Shown here: positions 33,338 to 42,428 of the stretch, one piece after another
Layout of the letters: each line of letters starts with the position of its first letter
How positions within the stretch are numbered: the stretch's first letter is position 1
NCBI RefSeq assembly: GCF_030651995.1
Contig: NZ_JAUSBN010000066.1
Span: 46,923 to 110,922, forward strand
DNA from: Reyranella sp.
GTDB lineage: Bacteria; Pseudomonadota; Alphaproteobacteria; Reyranellales; Reyranellaceae
Direction: 5' to 3'
DNA length: 64,000 nt
Notes under the pieces: model-generated
Seen by the model: the letters and a program-made list of their open reading frames with translations, nothing else
Told to the model about the DNA's origin: nothing
Database searches by the model: none
Translations under genes and position numbers: made by a program

Positions 33338-33394
33338 ATGTCCGTCGGCATCATTCCGCTCATCCTCCAGAGCGATCTGCGGCAAAGCACGTGA
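33338..33394 (+). CDS. 18-codon upstream ORF coupled to the VIT gene
   Basis: ATG at 33338 behind GAGGAAAC encodes MSVGIIPLILQSDLRQST. Its TGA overlaps the GTG start of the next gene as GTGA (33391-33394). The downstream gene has no good ribosome site of its own, so this ORF may serve to couple translation. It could also be a chance frame. Confidence 0.4.
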   Translation: MSVGIIPLILQSDLRQST

Positions 33395-34092
33395 CCAGGC
33401 TCCGCCTGCATCGCGAGAACCATCTCGTCCAACGGATCGGCTGGCTGCGGGCCGCCGTGCTCGGCGCCAACGACGGCATCGTCTCGACGGCAAGCCTGAT
33501 CGTGGGCGTGGCGGCGGCCGCGACCGCGCCCGGCGACGTGCTGATCGCGGGCGTAGCCGGTCTGGTGGCCGGGGCCATGTCGATGGCCGCTGGAGAATAC
33601 GTCTCTGTGAGTTCCCAGGCCGATACGGAGAAGGCCGACCTCGTGCGCGAGGGCGCCGAGCTGGCGGCCAGTCCCGAGTTCGAACGCGACGAGTTGACCG
33701 AGATCTACGTCGGGCGCGGAGTCGAGCCGGAACTGGCGGGCCGGGTGGCCAAGCAGTTGATGGCGAAGGGCGCGCTGGCGGCCCACGCGCGCGACGAACT
33801 CGGAATATCGGACACCACCACGGCCCGCCCGCTGCAGGCCGCCTTGACCTCGGCCGCAACCTTTGCGGTCGGTGCGGCCATGCCGCTGCTGATGGTCGTG
33901 CTGGCGCCGGCGGAGCGGCTGGTGGTCGCGGTCAGCGCGGCCTCGCTGGTCTTCCTTGCCCTTCTGGGTGCCATCGGCGCGCGCGCGGGCGGTGCCGACA
34001 TCTGGCGCGCCACGGTCCGCGTCACCTTCTGGGGCGCGCTCGCCATGGCGCTGACCGCCGGCATCGGCCGACTGTTCGGCACGGTCGTCTGA
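33391..34092 (+). CDS. VIT1/CCC1-family transporter
   Basis: 233 residues from GTG 33391. The family pattern is clear: LRAAVLGANDGIVSTASLIV (about 20-39), AGAMSMAAGEYVSVSSQAD (about 60-78), a soluble Glu-rich hairpin (80-135), and three more helices, giving five. VIT/CCC1 proteins carry Fe2+ or Mn2+ into vacuoles or out of the bacterial cytoplasm. The hairpin holds the metal-binding Glu residues in plants. The start overlaps the stop of an 18-codon ORF, and the gene converges on an ABC operon 4 bases away. Confidence 0.9.
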   Translation: MTRLRLHRENHLVQRIGWLRAAVLGANDGIVSTASLIVGVAAAATAPGDVLIAGVAGLVAGAMSMAAGEYVSVSSQADTEKADLVREGAELAASPEFERDELTEIYVGRGVEPELAGRVAKQLMAKGALAAHARDELGISDTTTARPLQAALTSAATFAVGAAMPLLMVVLAPAERLVVAVSAASLVFLALLGAIGARAGGADIWRATVRVTFWGALAMALTAGIGRLFGTVV

Positions 34093-34096
34093 TTTT

Positions 34097-34804
34097 CTAG
34101 TCGGCCGCGGGAACCGCGCCGGCCGGTACGATCTGGCCGTCGACCAGTTCGATGGTGCGATCGCAGCCGCGCGCGATCTCCAGGCTGTGGGTGACGATTA
34201 GGAAGCTGGTGCCGCTCTTTCGGTTGACCTCCCGCATCATCTCGAAGACCCCTTCGGCGGACTTGGTGTCGAGGTTTCCGGTCGGCTCGTCGGCCAGCAC
34301 CAGCGCCGGCTCCATGGCCAGCGCCCGCGCCACGGCAACGCGCTGCTGCTGGCCGCCCGACAGGGCGTTGGCGGGATGATTCTGCCATTGCTCCAGCCCG
34401 AGAGCGACGAGCAGGTCGAGGGCGCGCTTCTTCATGGTCGCGTCGGGGAAACCGCGTTCCACCAGCAGGGGCATCATCACGTTCTCCAGGGCTGTGAAGG
34501 CCGTGATCAGGAGATGATGCTGGAAGACGAAGCCGATGCTGCGGCCGCGCAACCGGGTGAGGTCACGGTCGTCGAGCGAGCCGGTCTCGTGTCCCTCGAT
34601 GAACAGGTTTCCCGAGGTCGGCCGGTCGAGCAGGCCCATGATGTTCAGCAGCGTGCTCTTGCCCGAGCCGGAGGGTCCGATCAGGGCCGCGAACTCGCCG
34701 CGACCCAGCGTCAGGTCGATGCCATGCAGGATCTCGGTCTCGTTTGGACGGCCGACATTGTAGGACTTTCGCACCTTCTCCAGGCGCAGGACGTCGTCAG
34801 CCAC
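34097..34804 (-). CDS. ABC transporter ATP-binding protein (LolD/MacB type)
   Basis: 235 residues. Walker [12 protein letters not shown] (about 43-53), Q-loop FVFQHHLL, signature [15 protein letters not shown], Walker [13 protein letters not shown], and switch VTHSLEIA are intact. The ADEPTGNLD form is typical of the LolD/MacB/FtsE branch, which powers mechanotransmission rather than direct transport. It overlaps the permease gene by 8 bases. With a membrane fusion protein as the first gene of the operon, this is a MacAB-like tripartite efflux or lipid-release system without its own outer-membrane channel. Confidence 0.93.
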   Translation of the reverse strand: MADDVLRLEKVRKSYNVGRPNETEILHGIDLTLGRGEFAALIGPSGSGKSTLLNIMGLLDRPTSGNLFIEGHETGSLDDRDLTRLRGRSIGFVFQHHLLITAFTALENVMMPLLVERGFPDATMKKRALDLLVALGLEQWQNHPANALSGGQQQRVAVARALAMEPALVLADEPTGNLDTKSAEGVFEMMREVNRKSGTSFLIVTHSLEIARGCDRTIELVDGQIVPAGAVPAAD

Positions 34805-36023
34805 GAATCGCCACCACCGGGTCGAGGCGGGACGCGCGCAGCGCCGGCGCCATTGCCGCCAGCACGCCGGTCAGCGTCGCGAGAAGGGCGGCGGCGACGA
34901 ACAGCGAGCGTTCGAGGACAAGGGGAATCAGTTCACTCCCGTCGGCCTGGCGCACATGGTCGTGGAAGACGAGCAAACCGCCGGCGCCCAGAGCCGAGCC
35001 GACGACGGCACCGATCAGGCCGATCAGCGCACCCTGGATGAGGAAGATCCGCAGCGTCTGGCCGCGCGACGTGCCCATCGCCCGCAGGATACCGATGTCC
35101 TTGGAGCGCTGGATGACCGACACGACGAGGACACTGGCGATGCCGAGCGCCACCGAGAGCGCCACGAACAGGCGGATCACGCCGCTCGACAGGCTCTGTG
35201 CCTGCACCGCCGAGAAGAATTGCGCGTTGGTGGCGATCCAGCTGTACGCGGCGGCGCCGGTCATCGGCTGGAGGCGGCGGGCGACGGTCTCGGCGGCATA
35301 GACGTCGGCGATCGTGAGTTCGATGCTGGTCACGCCGCCGATCAGGTCGAGCAGGCTCTGGGCGGTGCGCAGGGGAACGTAGACGTAGCGTTCGTTCACT
35401 TGCCGATTCCCGAGATCGAAGATGCCGGTGACGGTGAGCGCGCCGCTGGTCCGTGCGCCCGCCGTGAGCGTCAGGCGATCGCCCACGCCGATGCCGAGAT
35501 AGCGGGCGAGTTCGGTGCCGATGACGATGTCCCGGCTGCTGAGACGCACCGTCCCGGCCACGATGTTGTCCGGCAGCCGGACGATGCGGAAGTAGCTGTC
35601 GGGCTCGATGCCGACGATGCTGACGGCGCGGGTCGCGTCGCCGCGCACGGCCAGCGCCGATCCGGCGGCGACCGGCGACACGGCGACGACGGCAGGGTCG
35701 TCCTGCAGCACCCGCATGAGCGCCTGCCATTGGTCGATCGATCGGACGCGCTGCAGGGGCATTTGCACGATCGCCAGTTCGAGGTCCTTGCCGCCCAGTC
35801 TCAACGGCCGGGCGACCTCGTCGCGCGGCTGCAGCGTGATGTGCGCCTGGGCGCTCAGGACGCGCTTGGTGAGATTGGCCTGCAGGCCGGTCAGCAACGC
35901 CGACATGAAGACGATCACGGCAATGCCCACCGAAACGCCCGATATGATGAACAGGGTCTGCATGCGGCCCTCGCGCAGGAAGCGGAGCGCCGCGATCCAT
36001 TCGAACGGCAGCCATCTATTCAC
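34797..36023 (-). CDS. ABC transporter permease (MacB/LolE type)
   Basis: 408 residues from GTG 36023, which overlaps the stop of the fusion protein gene by 8 bases. One membrane helix lies near the N-terminus ([20 protein letters not shown], about 26-45), then a large periplasmic domain (about 50-280), then three helices, as in MacB and LolC/E. The C-terminal motif [23 protein letters not shown] sits in the cytoplasmic loop that meets the ATPase. The substrate is unknown. Confidence 0.9.
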   Translation of the reverse strand: MNRWLPFEWIAALRFLREGRMQTLFIISGVSVGIAVIVFMSALLTGLQANLTKRVLSAQAHITLQPRDEVARPLRLGGKDLELAIVQMPLQRVRSIDQWQALMRVLQDDPAVVAVSPVAAGSALAVRGDATRAVSIVGIEPDSYFRIVRLPDNIVAGTVRLSSRDIVIGTELARYLGIGVGDRLTLTAGARTSGALTVTGIFDLGNRQVNERYVYVPLRTAQSLLDLIGGVTSIELTIADVYAAETVARRLQPMTGAAAYSWIATNAQFFSAVQAQSLSSGVIRLFVALSVALGIASVLVVSVIQRSKDIGILRAMGTSRGQTLRIFLIQGALIGLIGAVVGSALGAGGLLVFHDHVRQADGSELIPLVLERSLFVAAALLATLTGVLAAMAPALRASRLDPVVAIRG

Positions 36024-37251
36024 GCGCGGCCGCCCGTATCCGCTGGCCGTCGGCAACGGTGGCATCCGGCCCGACCACGCGGTCTCCTGCCGAAAGGCCT
36101 TCGGCGATCTCGATCACCCTGCCGCCGCGCAGGCCGATCTTCACGGCCTGACGTCGCGCACGGCCGCCGTCGAGCTTGAGCACCCAGGGCGCCGCTCCTT
36201 CGAGGTCGCGCACGTAACGCAGCGGCAGGACCACGGCGTCCTTCTTGCGCGCCACCTCGATATCGACCGAGACGGTCATGTCCTCGCGCAGGTAGGCGGG
36301 GGCGTCGGCCGGCGCCACGCGCAGCTTCACCTCCATCGACCCGCGCTGCAGGTTCACGGCGGGGCTGACGTAGACGACCTCGGCGGGAAAGGTCTTGTCG
36401 GGATAGGCCTCTGCGGATGCCAGCGCCTTGTTCGCCAGCGCAATCAGGCCGAGGTTCTTCTCGTCGATCTGCACCACCAGCTGAATTTCACCGGCCGGCG
36501 ACAGGTTCATCAATATGCGTCCGGGCTGGACCAGGTCGCCGCGCTCCACGTCACGGAAGATCAGCGTGCCGTCGCGGGGGGCCAGTATCCGCGCATAGGA
36601 CAGCCGCGCCTGGGCAGACCGAAGGTTCGCTTCGGCCCGCGCCACCTCGTTCTGGGCGAACTGGTATTCCGTGCCGCCGGGCTGGTTGATCGCGACCACC
36701 AGCCGGGCCGCGCGGACGCGGGTTTTCGCGACGTCGAGATCGCGCTGATCGGTGTCGAGCTGGGAGGTTGTGGCGAAATGCCCCTCCTGGAGCTGTTTTG
36801 TGCGGTCGAAGGTCTTCTGGGCGTTGAGCAGGTTGGCTTCCGCCTGGCCGAGGGCCTCCTGCGCAGTCGGCAGGGTGCTTTGCTCGATCTGCCGGAAGCG
36901 GGATTGCGCGGAGGACAGCGCGCCTTCTGCCTGATCGACGACCGCGTGAAGATCCTTGTCGTCCAGGAGGATCAGCAGGTCTCCCTCCTTGACGGCCTGG
37001 CCTTCCTCGACGGGAACGCTGGCGACCACGCCGGTCAACTGCGCCCCGATGTCGACGCGATACCGGGATTCGACATGTCCGACCGCGACCACGGTCTGGA
37101 CGATGTCGCGACGGGCGACCGCTTCGACCGCGATCACGGGACCGAACAACAGCGTCGGACCGAAAGTCGCCAGCACGGCGATCACGCCAAGGCCGGCCAG
37201 GAGCCGCCATCGCCACTTCCATAGGGAGCCGAGCGCGGCTTTGGCCGTCAT
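36016..37251 (-). CDS. periplasmic membrane fusion protein (MacA/HlyD type)
   Basis: 411 residues with an N-terminal membrane anchor (LLAGLGVIAVLATFGPTLLF, about 17-36), a split lipoyl domain (VGHVESRYRVDIGAQLTGVV and PRDGTLIFRDVERGDLVQPG), a long alpha-hairpin (about 110-215), and a beta-barrel region. This is the adaptor of a tripartite pump and the first gene of the operon. A perfect FNR-type box (37304-37317) lies about 53 bases upstream of its start codon, suggesting control by a Crp/Fnr regulator under low oxygen or another signal. Confidence 0.92.
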   Translation of the reverse strand: MTAKAALGSLWKWRWRLLAGLGVIAVLATFGPTLLFGPVIAVEAVARRDIVQTVVAVGHVESRYRVDIGAQLTGVVASVPVEEGQAVKEGDLLILLDDKDLHAVVDQAEGALSSAQSRFRQIEQSTLPTAQEALGQAEANLLNAQKTFDRTKQLQEGHFATTSQLDTDQRDLDVAKTRVRAARLVVAINQPGGTEYQFAQNEVARAEANLRSAQARLSYARILAPRDGTLIFRDVERGDLVQPGRILMNLSPAGEIQLVVQIDEKNLGLIALANKALASAEAYPDKTFPAEVVYVSPAVNLQRGSMEVKLRVAPADAPAYLREDMTVSVDIEVARKKDAVVLPLRYVRDLEGAAPWVLKLDGGRARRQAVKIGLRGGRVIEIAEGLSAGDRVVGPDATVADGQRIRAAARE

Positions 37252-37303
37252 GTTGACCGTACGTTGTAAAAAGACCTGATATGACCCGGGTCGGGTCTAC
37301 GCC

Positions 37304-37317
37304 TTGATTTCGATCAA
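37304..37317. promoter_or_regulatory. perfect FNR/FixK-type box
   Basis: TTGATTTCGATCAA is an exact match to TTGAT-N4-ATCAA, and the outer arms extend to CCTTGAT/ATCAAGG (37302-37319). It lies between the efflux operon (start 37251) and the divergent flavin oxidoreductase gene (start 37438). It is nearer the efflux operon. Confidence 0.65.
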
Positions 37318-37437
37318 GGATCGCGCCGGTTGGGCGCAGCCAGTGACATCTTACGCTTCACCAACGATCCGAAGAAACTTGTCCATTCGCGCTGCAACAG
37401 GCTCGCGAGCGACGTGCGGGTTTGGCAAAGTCGCACC

Positions 37438-38670
37438 ATGTCCTCTCCCAATCCGCTCCATCTCGCCCAGCCGCTCACCCTGCCCAACGGCATCGTCCTC
37501 AAGAACCGCATCGGCAAGGCGCCGCTCACCGAGGGGCTGGCCGATGCGCTGAACCGCGCCACCGAGCGCCATGTCCGGCTCTACGGACGATGGGCGGCGG
37601 GAGGGGCGGCCGTGGTCGTCACCGGCAACGTGCAGATCGACCGGCGCTATCTCGAACGCCCGGGCAATGTGGTGATCGATGGCAATGGCGGGCTCGACGC
37701 GTTGCGTGCCTATGCGCAGGCCGGCACCGCCAACGGCACGCAGCTCTGGATGCAGATCAACCATCCCGGTCGCCAGGCGCCGCGCCGCGTCTGCGAGCAA
37801 CCCGTGGCCCCCTCGGCGGTGCCGCTGGCGTTGCCCGAGAGCGCCTTCGCCCACCCGCGCGCCATGACGGCCGACGAGGTGGCCGACGTGCCGCGCCGCT
37901 TTGCCGAAGCCGCCCGCATCGCTCGCGAGGCGGGCTTCACCGGCGTGCAGGTCCATGCCGCGCACGGCTACCTGCTAAGCCAGTTCCTGACGCCGCTGGT
38001 CAACAGGCGCGAAGATCGCTGGGGCGGCGATATCGCGTCGCGCGCCTCGCTGCTGCTCGAGGTGGTGCGCGCGGTGCGAACGGCGACGGCGCCGGATTTC
38101 TGCATCTCCGTGAAGCTCAACTCGTCGGACTTCCAGCAGGGCGGCTTCTCCAACGAGGAGTGCCTGATGGTCGTGAAGTGGCTGGGCGAGGCCTCGGTCG
38201 ACCTGATCGAGATCTCCGGCGGCAACTACGAGAAGCCGGCGATGATGGGCAGCGGTGCGAAGGAAAGCACGGTGCGCCGGGAGGCCTATTTCCTCGACTA
38301 TGCACGGTTGATCAAGCAGGCGGCGACGGTGCCGGTCATGCTCACCGGTGGCTTCCGCACGCTCGCCGCGATGGAGGCGGCGCTGGAAGAGGGGGCGTGC
38401 GACATGATCGGGCTCGGCCGGCCGATGTGCGTCGACACCGACCTGCCGAATCGGCTTTTGAATGGCGACACAGACCGTGCCGAGGCCTACGAGGAGCGCA
38501 TCGTTCCCGCCAAGGCCGGACTCGGCTGGTTCTGCCTGCAGCTCATCGCGCACGGCGACGGACGCGAACCCGATCGCGCGCTGACCGGAGACGATGCGAT
38601 CCGGGGCTATGTCGAAAACGAGGAGAAGACCGCCGCGGCGTTGCAGGGGCGCCAGGGTCGTTCCGACTGA
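37438..38670 (+). CDS. NADH:flavin oxidoreductase (old yellow enzyme family)
   Basis: 410 residues from the ATG at 37438. The OYE TIM barrel is seen in LPNGIVLKNRIGKAPLTEGL, LWMQINHPGRQ (FMN-binding region), GVQVHAAHGYLLSQFLTPLVNRR, RWGGD, and the phosphate-binding LTGGFRTLAAMEAALEEGAC then DMIGLGRP. OYEs reduce activated C=C bonds with FMN and NAD(P)H. The active-site pair of classic OYEs is not clear here, and the substrate is unknown. It is divergent from the efflux operon. Confidence 0.9.
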   Translation: MSSPNPLHLAQPLTLPNGIVLKNRIGKAPLTEGLADALNRATERHVRLYGRWAAGGAAVVVTGNVQIDRRYLERPGNVVIDGNGGLDALRAYAQAGTANGTQLWMQINHPGRQAPRRVCEQPVAPSAVPLALPESAFAHPRAMTADEVADVPRRFAEAARIAREAGFTGVQVHAAHGYLLSQFLTPLVNRREDRWGGDIASRASLLLEVVRAVRTATAPDFCISVKLNSSDFQQGGFSNEECLMVVKWLGEASVDLIEISGGNYEKPAMMGSGAKESTVRREAYFLDYARLIKQAATVPVMLTGGFRTLAAMEAALEEGACDMIGLGRPMCVDTDLPNRLLNGDTDRAEAYEERIVPAKAGLGWFCLQLIAHGDGREPDRALTGDDAIRGYVENEEKTAAALQGRQGRSD

Positions 38671-38725
38671 GGCGGAATTATGTCGGAACCACCTGAATCA
38701 GGCGCCGCCCCTCCCGCCTCATCTA

Positions 38726-38774
38726 TTTCGTTTATTTCGTTTATTTCGTTTATTTCGTTTGTTTCGTTTATTCG
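38726..38774. repeat. tandem repeat, five 9-base units of TTTCGTTTA
   Basis: Five complete copies of TTTCGTTTA (fourth copy ending in G) and a partial sixth lie in the gap between a flavin oxidoreductase gene and the stop of the convergent protease gene. The AT-rich unit contrasts with the GC-rich surroundings. Confidence 0.95.
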
Positions 38775-38815
38775 CCCAGACTCCGACTTTTTCAACGGCC
38801 TGCCAAAGGTATCGC

Positions 38816-40309
38816 CTATTTGGCGAATTCCTCGGCGGCAATGGCAAAGTTCAGGTTCTGCGCATCCTTGCGCATCCAGGTCGTAACGCCCATGAGTTGG
38901 CCTTGGGCATCGAACAGGCCGCCGCCGGAGGATCCGCGCGAGATGGGGGCGGAGGTCTGCAGCAGGCGTTCGCCGTCGATCACGCGCTTGGCCGAGACAA
39001 TGCCTTCGGCAATGGTCAGTTCCAGACCCTGGGGCGCGCCGATGGAAAAGGCTCTTTCCCCGACCTTGATGTCCGCATAGGGACGAACCCGGACCCATTT
39101 GGGAAGGGGAGAGTCGCTGGTGAGGATGCAGCGATCCGCCTTTGGGTTAGCCGACGTAAGCGAGGCGTTCTGCTTTCGTCCGTCGCGCTCGAGTGTCGCG
39201 CGCACGTTCGAGTCCAGCACATGGCAGTTCGTCACCACCTCCCGGTCGCTGATGGCCACGGCCGAGCCTTGCTTCTGCCCGGTGCGCACGACGTACACCG
39301 TCTCGGAAGCGCGCTCGAAGACTTCGCGGGGCTTCAATTCGGTCCCATCGAAGAGAGTCAGTCGGATGGTGGCGGTCTTGCCGGCCTTGTCGACCGCGAC
39401 GGTCGGCGCGCGTGGGGGTGCCGGCTCAGGCTCCGGTATCTGCGGCGTCAACGGCGGCGGTGGGGACGGTCCGGTCGACGCCGCGGCGTAGCCGGGAGGA
39501 GCCGGCGGGAAGACGATCCGGGGAGATGGCTGTGCCTGGCCATTGAGGGTCGGCTTCAGGGAAAGGCTGTTGGCAACGGCGACGAACATGAAGCCAAGAG
39601 CCTCGGCTTGCGAGGCATGAACACTCACGATGACTCTGACGATCGCCTGATCGCGGCACTGGGCGCGCGTGTAGAAGCGGTGCTCGCCGCGCCGTCCGGC
39701 GATCACGAACCAGTCGTCCCTGCGGGCCTGGTAGGTGACCTCCCGATCGGGTGCCGAACTGGACAGCAGGCCCTTGAACATGTCGTCCATCGACGCGCAG
39801 GCCGCCTTGCGGGGGATGACCGTTACGGTGTGGCCGAAGGCGCCTGACGCCTCGTACCACCAATCGCCCTGGGACCGGGTGGGCGGCCGCGGGGTGGAAA
39901 ACTTCGTCGGGATGCCGACCGAGAAGCCAATGGCGTCGTCGACCAGCAAGGCCCAGCCATGGGAGTCCCGAGCTTTCAGGCCTTCCGTGACCAGATCCAT
40001 TGTCTGTGAGGCGGTCAGCGTACCAGTAGCCTGAAGGCCCTTCGATGCCTGCCATCCCGAGATGGTCCGCCGGGTGTAAGGACCTGAATCGCCGTCGACC
40101 ATGGCACCGTAGTGGCGCGTCCAGACAAGGGCGTTCTGGACATCCGTCGTCGTGATGGCACCCGGGGGAATGGGCCCCGACCATTTGTACCGGAAGACGC
40201 CGCCTGGCGTCTGCGCGTTCTGCGCCTGTGCAGGCAGAAGACCCATCAGCAGAAGCAGGGCGATCGCAAGGGTCGCGGGGCGTAAGCACCTAGGAAAAGC
40301 AGAAACCAC
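38816..40309 (-). CDS. exported trypsin-like serine protease
   Basis: 497 residues. It has a signal peptide (ATLAIALLLLMGLLPAQAQA-like run, cleavage near residue 30), then a peptidoglycan-binding-like repeat (AMVDGDSGPYTRRTISGWQAS, about 69-89), a domain of unknown type (100-250), a proline-rich linker (265-300), and a C-terminal chymotrypsin-fold protease. The triad is His in TNCHVLD, Asp in PKADRCIL, and Ser in SRGSSGGGLFD. The form resembles HtrA-type proteases without PDZ domains. The likely site is the periplasm. The substrate is unknown. Confidence 0.87.
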   Translation of the reverse strand: MVSAFPRCLRPATLAIALLLLMGLLPAQAQNAQTPGGVFRYKWSGPIPPGAITTTDVQNALVWTRHYGAMVDGDSGPYTRRTISGWQASKGLQATGTLTASQTMDLVTEGLKARDSHGWALLVDDAIGFSVGIPTKFSTPRPPTRSQGDWWYEASGAFGHTVTVIPRKAACASMDDMFKGLLSSSAPDREVTYQARRDDWFVIAGRRGEHRFYTRAQCRDQAIVRVIVSVHASQAEALGFMFVAVANSLSLKPTLNGQAQPSPRIVFPPAPPGYAAASTGPSPPPPLTPQIPEPEPAPPRAPTVAVDKAGKTATIRLTLFDGTELKPREVFERASETVYVVRTGQKQGSAVAISDREVVTNCHVLDSNVRATLERDGRKQNASLTSANPKADRCILTSDSPLPKWVRVRPYADIKVGERAFSIGAPQGLELTIAEGIVSAKRVIDGERLLQTSAPISRGSSGGGLFDAQGQLMGVTTWMRKDAQNLNFAIAAEEFAK

Positions 40310-40409
40310 GAAGCATGCCGGCGAAAGACTTTCCTACGATGGTCATGAACAGAACCATGCTATCGCCACGACGGGAAGAGGCAAAGTCGGCCGGCAACCC
40401 AGTGGTTTG

Positions 40410-41465
40410 TCAGGACGGAGAGCCGCCGCCGCGGGAGACGGCCTGGCCGCGTTCGTACCAGCCCTTGCTCGCATTCACGATCTTCACCACCGAAAGCATG
40501 ACCGGCACTTCGATGAGGACACCGACCACGGTGGCCAGTGCGGCGCCCGACGAGAAGCCGAAGATGCCGATGGCCGCCGCGACCGCCAGTTCGAAGAAGT
40601 TGCTGGCGCCGATCAGCGCCGAGGGGGCGGCCACGCAATGCTGCTCGCCGGCCGACCGGTTCAGCAGATAGGCAAGGCCCGAGTTGAAGTAGACCTGGAT
40701 CAGGATCGGCACGGCAAGGAGCGCGATGATCAGCGGCTGCGCGATGATCTGCTCGCCCTGGAAGCCGAACAGCAGGACGAGCGTCGCCAGCAGGGCGACC
40801 AGCGACAGCGGCTGCAAGCGCGCCAGCAGAGCGGCAAGAGCTTGCGGGCCGCCGCGTGCAAGGGCCGCCCGGCGCACGAGTTGCGCCAGCACCACCGGCA
40901 CGAGGATGTAGAGGGCGACCGAGAACAGCAGCGTCTGCCACGGCACGACGATCGCCGAGAGGCCGAGCAGCAACCCCACGATGGGGGCGAAGGCGAAGAG
41001 CATGATCGCGTCGTTCAACGCCACCTGCGTGAGCGTGAAGTCGGGCTCGCCGTCGCAGAGATTGCTCCACACGAACACCATCGCGGTACAGGGCGCGGCC
41101 GCCAGCAGGATGAGGCCGGCGATGTAGCTGTCGACCTGGTCGGCCGGCAGCCACGGCCTGAACAGCCAACCGATGAACAGCCAGCCGAGGGCGGCCATCG
41201 AGAAGGGCTTCACCGCCCAGTTGATGAACAGCGTCACCCCGATGCCGCGCCAGTGCCGCCGCACCTCGGCGATGGCGGCGAAGTCGACCTTGATCAGCAT
41301 CGGGATGATCATCAGCCAGATCAGCGCCGCCACCGGCAGGTTGACGTGCGCCACCTCCGCCGCCCCGACGGCATGGAAGAGGGCTGGGAAAAAATGCCCC
41401 AGCGCGATTCCGACGACGATGCACAGGGCGACCCACAGGGTCAGGTAACGCTCAAAAAGGGACAT
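40410..41465 (-). CDS. acr3: Acr3-family arsenite efflux permease
   Basis: 351 residues from the ATG at 41465, which has a good ribosome site (GGAGACGACCCGC). An ATG 39 bases further upstream (41504) lacks one. Ten membrane helices, with the conserved Cys in LLAAAPCTAMVFVWSNL (helix 4) and GASNFFELAVAAAI (helix 9), mark Acr3. It exports arsenite (and often antimonite) using the proton gradient. It is divergent from the ArsR-ArsC fusion across 98 bases and starts the arsenic island. Confidence 0.95.
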   Translation of the reverse strand: MSLFERYLTLWVALCIVVGIALGHFFPALFHAVGAAEVAHVNLPVAALIWLMIIPMLIKVDFAAIAEVRRHWRGIGVTLFINWAVKPFSMAALGWLFIGWLFRPWLPADQVDSYIAGLILLAAAPCTAMVFVWSNLCDGEPDFTLTQVALNDAIMLFAFAPIVGLLLGLSAIVVPWQTLLFSVALYILVPVVLAQLVRRAALARGGPQALAALLARLQPLSLVALLATLVLLFGFQGEQIIAQPLIIALLAVPILIQVYFNSGLAYLLNRSAGEQHCVAAPSALIGASNFFELAVAAAIGIFGFSSGAALATVVGVLIEVPVMLSVVKIVNASKGWYERGQAVSRGGGSPS

Positions 41466-41549
41466 GCGGGTCGTCTCCGGATCGATCTGTCGAGGCTGGG
41501 CCATCGACTCATGACAGCCAGCCGAGTAATACGTATGTCACATTTTTGG

Positions 41550-41565
41550 ATTATTCGAGAACAAT
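41550..41565. promoter_or_regulatory. candidate ArsR operator at the arsR-arsC start
   Basis: ATTATTCGAGAACAAT shares the AT-rich TTC-NN-GAA dyad seen ahead of the second arsR gene and of the flavoprotein gene. It overlaps the first bases of the ATG at 41564, so binding would block the start of transcription or translation. Confidence 0.4.
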
Positions 41566-42412
41566 GGAAGCGTCGGACGCTGCTGCCGGATTCAGTGCCC
41601 TTTCCCAGGAAACCCGCCTCAACCTGATGCGGATTCTGGCGACCAAGGGCGCTTCCGGCATGGCAGCCGGCGAAATCGCCAGCGCCTTGGGGCAGCTGCC
41701 CTCGACGCTGTCGTTCCATCTGGCCGCTCTCGAACAGTCCGGCCTCGTCCAGTCCACCCGGCAGGGCCGCAACATCATCTACGCGGTCCGATTCGCCGGT
41801 TTGCGCGCGCTCTTCAACTTCCTGACGGAGACGTGCTGTGGCGGACGACCGGACCTCTGTGGCGACCTGGCGCGACTCCTCCCCGAGGATCAACCCGAGG
41901 TTCACATGACTCCCGCCTTCAACGTCCTGTTCCTGTGCACGCACAATTCCGCCCGTTCGATCATGGCCGAGGCGATCCTCGAGCAGGTGGGGAAGGGCAA
42001 GTTCAACGCCTACTCCGCGGGTTCCGATCCGGCGGGACAGCCGATGCCGGAGGTGCTCGCCAAGCTTCGCGCCCTCGGTCACGACGTCGAGCGACTGCGC
42101 TGCAAGTCGTGGGACGAGTTCACCGGACCGAACGCCCCGCGCATGGATTTCGTCATCACGCTCTGTGACGTCCTGCAGGGCCAGCAGTGCCCCGACTTCG
42201 GCGAGCGGCCGGTCACGGGCGCCTGGCCGCTGCCCGATCCCGCCAAGTTCATGGGATCGGAGGTGGAGCGCGCCACCATGATCAACGAACTCTACGGCAT
42301 GATTCGCCGGCGCCTCGAGATCTTCGTCAACCTTCCCTATGCGTCGCTCGACCGGATGGCGCTGAAGAAGCGTCTCGACGAGATCGGCGTTTCCGCCCAC
42401 GCACCGGCGTAA
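41564..42412 (+). CDS. ArsR-ArsC fusion: arsenic-responsive repressor plus arsenate reductase
   Basis: 282 residues. Residues 1-105 are an ArsR winged helix ([29 protein letters not shown]) with the As(III) site [11 protein letters not shown] (Cys91, 92, 99), as in A. ferrooxidans-type ArsR. Residues 117-270 are a low-molecular-weight-phosphatase-type arsenate reductase with [11 protein letters not shown] (CX5R loop, Cys125, Arg131) and a second Cys pair in [10 protein letters not shown] (Cys201, Cys209). It should both sense arsenite and make it from arsenate. I chose the ATG at 41564 over a TTG at 41546. GAPDH follows 16 bases downstream. Confidence 0.93.
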   Translation: MEASDAAAGFSALSQETRLNLMRILATKGASGMAAGEIASALGQLPSTLSFHLAALEQSGLVQSTRQGRNIIYAVRFAGLRALFNFLTETCCGGRPDLCGDLARLLPEDQPEVHMTPAFNVLFLCTHNSARSIMAEAILEQVGKGKFNAYSAGSDPAGQPMPEVLAKLRALGHDVERLRCKSWDEFTGPNAPRMDFVITLCDVLQGQQCPDFGERPVTGAWPLPDPAKFMGSEVERATMINELYGMIRRRLEIFVNLPYASLDRMALKKRLDEIGVSAHAPA

Positions 42413-42428
42413 GCAGGCAGGACAGGCA

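Noticed and set aside
38726..38774. CRISPR-like repeat.
   Set aside because: The unit is 9 bases with no spacers, so it is a simple tandem repeat.
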